Positions 58,545 through 64,000 of a stretch of 64,000 bases of DNA are shown in pieces. Location of the stretch: NCBI GenBank assembly GCA_964058845.1, contig CAXKVR010000056.1:124001-188000 (forward strand). Direction: 5' to 3'. How positions within the stretch are numbered: position 1 is the stretch's first letter; each line of letters starts with the position of its first letter. Below the pieces are notes generated by a model. It was not told the DNA's origin, did no database searches, and saw nothing but the letters and a program-made list of their open reading frames with translations. A program made the position numbers and the translations under genes. Source of the stretch: Carex sylvatica. Lineage: Eukaryota; Streptophyta; Magnoliopsida; Poales; Cyperaceae.

Positions 58545-61500
58545 TTAAGCAGGAGGCAAAGAGCGCCGGCAAGTGGGGCACTCCATTTTTATATCCATCC
58601 ACCTTTGTAAACATCCCGAATGAAATAAATGCTCACAAGGTGTCACCTACAACAAAATATTTCATAACTTGGTAATTACAAACTAGAATGTCTGTGGGCT
58701 TTTACATATATCCCACAAGTTAAAGTACACAATACTAGACTGGTACATGTAACAGGTGAAATGTAGCAAACGAGCAGGTGTTGTGCAGAAGTGGTACCAT
58801 TCCTGAAATTACCCAGTAATAGGCGATTGGAACCAGCCCATATGGTTCCACTAAAATTGTTCAACTTTACATGCATCTGTCCAAATCAGTAAATTTACCT
58901 CTATGATCAAATTGAGAATAATAAATACCTTCAACTACAAATGTAAGATCCTTTTTACATTTTTTTATTTAATATTTGGAATTAAGGTTCTTTTACAACC
59001 AAGGTCCGAGGTCAGAAGCAGCTAGATATGAGATTATCAATCTAATTATAAGAAAAACATTATACTGCAGTTCATCACAGTTCATATAAGATACAAAATA
59101 CATGCTAATATCAAAAGTAACAAGCTAAATACCTAAAAATATTTCATTGCATGTTTCATTCCACACCTAAGTAGCTTTTGGATGCGAAATAACGTATTCT
59201 GGTAACCTATTGTAAATGAATCATACCATGTAGTCATATCGGTGTGACAGGTCAATTGAAGCCATGCAAATTACGCAATCGGTCGCTTGTGGGTTGGTCT
59301 CCACCTTTCTATGGTAGCAATATTTTTCCGGCAAGATCTGAAAAAATAGAAAACAAATTTGGTAAGGCAATTATTTACAATCAATGTAAACAATTTGGGG
59401 CCATCTACTTTTAGGTTATTTGCCAATTGAGTTATGCTTATTTGACTAAACTCAAATTTCATCCTATATTTTACTGTCTTTAAAGATCGCACCCATTTTA
59501 TCTAATTGCATATAACACTCAATATTTGAGCAAGGAGTAGTGACAACCTGGCGAGGGATAAAACACCTTGACCCGAGATAATGCTGGAGTAGCAATATGC
59601 TGGCTTGTACCGCGACAAAGATCGTCAGGCAGATGCACCACCATTTGTCGGTTTCAATGCGCAAGAAGTTGGAGGGGCAGCCAAAGACATAGAGTGGGAT
59701 GGCAAGGCGGGTGGCACTCATACCCAGGATGTACTGCGGGTGGAGCGGTTTACGAGTGTCTTTTATTATGTTGGTGACAATTTGGGGTACCCAGAAGGAA
59801 TAGACTAAGAAGATTAAGACATGCAGGAATACTCGCAGTTCATAGGTTACCAGGATTCCACCGACCAAAATGCCATCTACAAAAAAGAAAAAAGAAAAAA
59901 GGGTATTTATTTGAACGTTCTCTCTCTATCTCTATCTCCCTCATTAGGAAGCAGGGCGCGTCTGATAGGCATTGGACTAAAATCGATCCGATGGCCGCTC
60001 GGAACCACCCGATTTGCTCCAAGATTCGCGAACACATGATCCACACGAAACTTGAAGCGGCATGAATGAATATTGAAGCGGCGTGCACGAATCTTGGAGC
60101 AAATCGGACTGTTCCGGCTGGGCATCAGATGCGCTCCGTTTCCATTCAATTAAGTCCTAACACAGCCTAATTATGCCCTGACTTGTTAATTACCGCTCTA
60201 AGGAATATCATAATAAAATCAGGGAGTAATTTGTACTCATTTGTGAAACTAAACCTCTATTATAGCTGATTGCAAAACTATAGATCAAGAAATTCTCAAT
60301 AATAAACCTTGACCAACCTTCTATATTGTGATTGAACGCCAAATAAACTAAGAAAAGTGGTCAAAACAGTACAATCACACAGCCACCTCATGTATACCTG
60401 ATTTAATCAGTAAAGTAAAGGAACACTTACAGAAGCGACTGTAGAGCACAGAAAGTTCACGCCGCATCAGTTCCCAGTTCTCACTGCTAGACGCTGGTCG
60501 TGTGGCCTTCCATATGGCCAAGAAGTACCTCATTTCAAAAATGGAAAACACCACGAATTTGAAGAATGCCGCTGTCGCAAATGCATTAAATAGTGACTCT
60601 GCATCCACCCCCGCAAAAAGAAATATTGTAAGAACTAAAACATCTTCCAAATTTATATTCATGCTCGGTTGTCTATAGGTGGAAAGAGACAAGACTATAT
60701 GGAGGAGGTACAATGGAAAGAAGTTAATAAATACAAAATTGGAGTGAGGCTACAATACTTTGCAAAGTGCGCGGAACGGTCCGTGCTATGGATCAATATA
60801 TCTGTTTAAACGTTCAAACATTCAATCTGAACCGTTCAAAATTATCTCCATATAAAAATGTACTTGGAGACCAAATTTTACATTTTCTAGAAATTTTTAC
60901 TGTCATTTTAGATAGGTAAAAAACCACTCGATCTAAAAATTTTGAGCCATCCAAACGTAGTGATTTTCAACCTATTTAAAAAAATAGTAAAACAAATTCT
61001 AAAAAAAAATGTAAAATTAGGTTTCCAAGTTTATATTCATATGGAGATCGTGTTGAGCAGTTCGGATTGACTGTTCTAAACTTTGAAAAACAGAGATATG
61101 GATCCATAGCACGGACTGATCTGCACTTTGCAAAGTACCATAGCCTCACTCTACAAAATTGTACGAATGACTAAAATATCCCACAATTTAAATTGGTGCA
61201 ATTTTACATAGTCTCGGCTGGGTGAAAGGCTTAGCCAACCACCCAAACCAAACCTGGTAATTATAGATACTTTCTTTATATTTTTCATTTCCATCTCTCC
61301 ATATTCTGCTTTTATATAGAGGCGTTAATAAAAAATAATATGTGTGGTTACTTTGTTTCTCAAAACCAGTTCACAAAGAAAATGCTAGTAATAAACTAAC
61401 CAACAAGGCAACAACTGAACCACGGGCTTAGTGCAGTGGCGCGAGCCCCGTCTCTCTACAGAGAGACGCAGTTTCAATTCTTGATAATAACATCTAAAGA

Positions 61501-64000
61501 TGCTGTGGTGTAACAGTACCCTTTAATAATAATATAAATAAAAATAAAAATAAATTAAAAAAGAAGAAAAACTAACCAACAACTACTCCAGCTGCCAAAT
61601 GCAAGAGACAGAGATAAGCATCCATGATAGCCTGTTGCCCAATCATTACTAAAGACACCTTAGATGCTCCCTGAAAAATTGCAAACAATTACAGTGACAT
61701 GCATACGAGGTGCCTCACAAAAAGTAAAATTAGCCTTTATTGAGGAGCTTCAAATGAATAACCAAGCTTACAAATTGACTATTGCTGTGCTCCATTTGTC
61801 TGATGTGGAGGAGAACTTGAAGGAAAGATATCTAATTTATTCAAATTAAAGAAGAAACATAAAAATAATACAATTTCTACATGTACAGGGCTATGAGATA
61901 TCCCATATTTGCATCTGCTGTTTAAAAATACAAGATGTATTTGCCGTGCAAAAATCTGAAAAATCCAGACTCAAGGGCATCGTGATTACTTCGGTAAACC
62001 ATATAAGATGAAATATGCTGTGCATCCTTGCAAAACATTTGTGCCCACACAACTCCAAAAGTCCCAAAAGATATCCCCTGTATAAACTTTCTGAATATAC
62101 ACACAGGAGAATAAAATAGATAAGTTCATTCAAGAAGAAGGATACAAAAGTGACCATGAGGGTATAATTGACCGCCTTGTTGTAATAAACATCTACATTT
62201 ATTGACGACGCATTAAGCAAAATGGGAGTGAAGCACTCTCCATCTGAATCAAGCGCGGGTGCCTCTGTTAGACCCTCGAACCGATACTTGTCATGCTCTC
62301 CCTCTGACGAAACAAAATTTCAATATTTAAAATTCAACAGTAAAAAGAGCAAAAGCAACAAGAGAATAGGGTTAGAAAGTGTTGACCTCACCAGAAAAGG
62401 TATATTTTTTCTTGAGAAATAATATACTTATTTCTTTGAGAACACTATGAAACGAACAAATTCTTGGACGTAGCCTAAATTTGTTTTTAAATAAAATGTT
62501 CAACAACAGGACACATTAACAATATGTACCAGACATATCACAAATTCATAATTCAATTATTATTTCTTTATGGGTACTTCATGAAGTTTCAGAAAATGAA
62601 TGTTAAGATTAAATGGAAGATCATAAAGTTAAACTTAGAAGTTAATAGCTTCTTATGATACTTACTGGAAGTATTGGACAAAATATTTTTAAATGAACTA
62701 ATTGTATGTAAAAGTTAAAAAAAATATATATATTACACAATAACTTTTTTCCTTGACAATATATTTGTGAAGATGAGCATTGCAAGTGGTTATTATAAAA
62801 CTAAGAAAAAAACGAAGCACACAATAATAATTAGAAGCAAAGATGGGATGTTTGAGATACCAATTTGACTAGCAGATATGCGCGACACCTTGGCTGCAAT
62901 CTCTACATTACAGTACTTCTCCAATTCTTTTGTTAGAGCTGATACAAAATAAATGAATCAGTAAATAATAAATAAATAAATAAAAGTAGAAACAAGTTCA
63001 TGAATTCGGTTTTTAAGTGAACTTTCAGAGGAAAAAAATTAACCAACAAAGACCCCCAAAAACAACAATATTGGTATCAACTATTTTTTATGATTACCAT
63101 TCTTGTCCCCATTGTAACCCTTGAGGGGATCTGGATACACTTGATTGGAGAACATTCCCATCTATCAGAAAAAAAATATAAGAAATACTAATTAATCTGA
63201 TATAACTTCAATTTTGACAAACAATAAATTGTTTTTTTTTTCTATAAGCTAAATTACGAATTATTACCAGATGGTATGGATTTGACCTAGAGTATTCCTC
63301 TTCTGGGAAGGGACCATCACCTCCACTAATAACAAAAATATATCAATTTATATATATTTATATAGTTATAACAGAACCACAGAAGGAACTGATTCTGTAT
63401 CAGTATCTTACCTGTTAGCAACCATGCGTAATTGTCTGAAAGGCCAGACATACACACCTTCTATCCTCAGTCGAGCATGTTCACGTTCATTATCGAATAA
63501 ATCTTGGAAAGTAATAGATCCCTGTAAAACCAAATACAGAAAATTATTTATTTTCTAAATATTTTTTCTTAAGAATTCAGAAAATTATTATTCTCTCCCC
63601 AGTGATTACAACAATTAGCCACCCCACAAGTAAATACACATATAGATGAAATAAAACTATTTGGCAAGAGATGTTACAATGTGGTCTTAAATGCACCAAT
63701 AGACTCTTACAATTGGTACCAAATCATTAAAGTGAGATCTCTAAATTTTAAAAATTAATTGTACCGTAACATAATGTACGCCTTGTAACTTTGACGGCTT
63801 GCTAAGTAACTCCAAAACAGACACACCTTGAAATCCACTGGAATCAACGAATTTGGATGAACCATTCGTGGGGCCCATAAAACGCCAAGTTCCTGAATCA
63901 GAAAATAACAAAATAGATATAAAAAAATAACAGAAATATCAGAGGTTACTTCCTCTTCAAAATTATAATTATGTCAGAAAAGAATTACCTTTATATATTC
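58545..64000 (-). CDS. FLY1: FLY1/FLY2-type transmembrane RING E3 ubiquitin ligase (partial, N-terminus outside)
   Basis: Thirteen exons lie in the window: 64000-63989, 63892-63765, 63521-63412, 63325-63268, 63161-63098, 62938-62861, 62303-62146, 61955-61887, 61670-61577, 60598-60431, 59876-59548, 59337-59227 and 58646-58545. All are GT-AG and in phase, coding for about 492 residues; about 70 of the family's usual 560 or so lie beyond the edge. A lumenal region (WRFMGPTNGSSKF, VYVWPFRQLR, LNASSINVDVYYNKAVNYT) leads to several membrane helices (SKVSLVMIGQQAIMDAYLCL, FATAAFFKFVVFSIFEMRYF, VYSFWVPQIV, ASILLLQHYLGSR). A C-terminal RING-H2 follows (CVIC...CEHLFHSGC...CPTC, ending RRSLPPA). Arabidopsis FLY1 acts in the endomembrane system and limits pectin demethylesterification in seed mucilage. 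Exon 61955-61887 is the least conserved call. Confidence 0.9.
60770..61145. mobile_element. Foldback MITE, core family, copy j, in a FLY intron
   Basis: Arms GAGTGAGGCTACAATACTTT (from about 60743), GTCCGTGCTATGGATCA and the inverse TGGATCCATAGCACGGAC, AAAGTACCATAGCCTCACTC enclose core sequence GTACTTGGAGACCAAATTTT and the inverse AAAATTAGGTTTCCAAGT. It lies in the intron between exons 61670-61577 and 60598-60431. Confidence 0.82.
61407..61568 (+). mobile_element. SINE with 14-bp target duplication, at a FLY splice site
   Basis: AAACTAACCAACAA flanks it exactly at 61393-61406 and 61569-61582. The body contains tRNA-like boxes (GGGCTTAGTGCAGTGGCG, then GCAGTTTCAATTCTTG) and ends in an (ATAAA)n-type tail (AATATAAATAAAAATAAAAA). 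The length of 162 bp, long perfect duplication and A-rich tail identify a retroposed SINE. On the minus strand the duplicated target is the end of a FLY exon plus its 5' splice site. Confidence 0.87.

Noticed and set aside
61887..61930. Frameshift in the FLY gene at CAAATATGGG
   Set aside because: A reading in phase with both neighbouring exons exists without any frameshift, so a lesion is not needed.
1..64000. CRISPR arrays, operons, bacterial terminators, ribosomal RNA
   Set aside because: The window is plant nuclear DNA; no regularly spaced repeats, rRNA-like blocks or prokaryotic gene layout were seen.

Overview
This is AT-rich nuclear DNA from a flowering plant. Four multi-exon genes with GT-AG introns, three of them encoding plant-specific protein types, sit in a dense background of LTR retrotransposons, hAT and Mutator-like elements, a SINE and many foldback MITEs. 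The species cannot be told from the sequence.

Layout. 1-24.2 kb is almost entirely transposon: a hAT-like foldback (788-3352) split by a solo LTR (815-2451); three foldback MITEs end to end plus a half copy (3.84-5.26 kb); a decayed autonomous hAT element (6.35-10.96 kb); a gene-fragment-carrying TIR element ('copy A', 11.23-16.30 kb) that has taken in a Ty1/copia element (11501-14930, 5-bp TSD) and a Mutator-type MITE (15828-16278, 9-bp TSD); a hAT-type element (17253-18014); and a second copia element (about 18.70-24.20 kb) whose gag is split by another solo LTR. Both copia elements have lost reverse transcriptase.

The genes are: ETO1-type ethylene regulator (25323-29308, minus), a BTB/TPR adaptor of a CUL3 E3 ligase; a C2-domain CAR protein (37048-39378, plus) with a second intact in-frame candidate last exon at 40308-40595; an RLP4-type malectin-like/LRR receptor protein without a kinase (47113-52746, minus); and a FLY1/FLY2-type membrane RING E3 ligase (58545 to beyond 64000, minus, N-terminus outside the window). 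A terpene synthase last-exon relic lies at 46240-46534. The four genes look independent; they share no operon-like logic.

Between and inside the genes are non-autonomous elements. One family has a constant hairpin core, outer arms that differ between copies, and a frequent (TA)n/(GA)n setting. One member sits inside another MITE whose intact relatives elsewhere in the window give the empty site. A SINE next to a FLY exon has duplicated that exon's 5' splice site. These two, with the alternative CAR exon, are the observations most worth following up.
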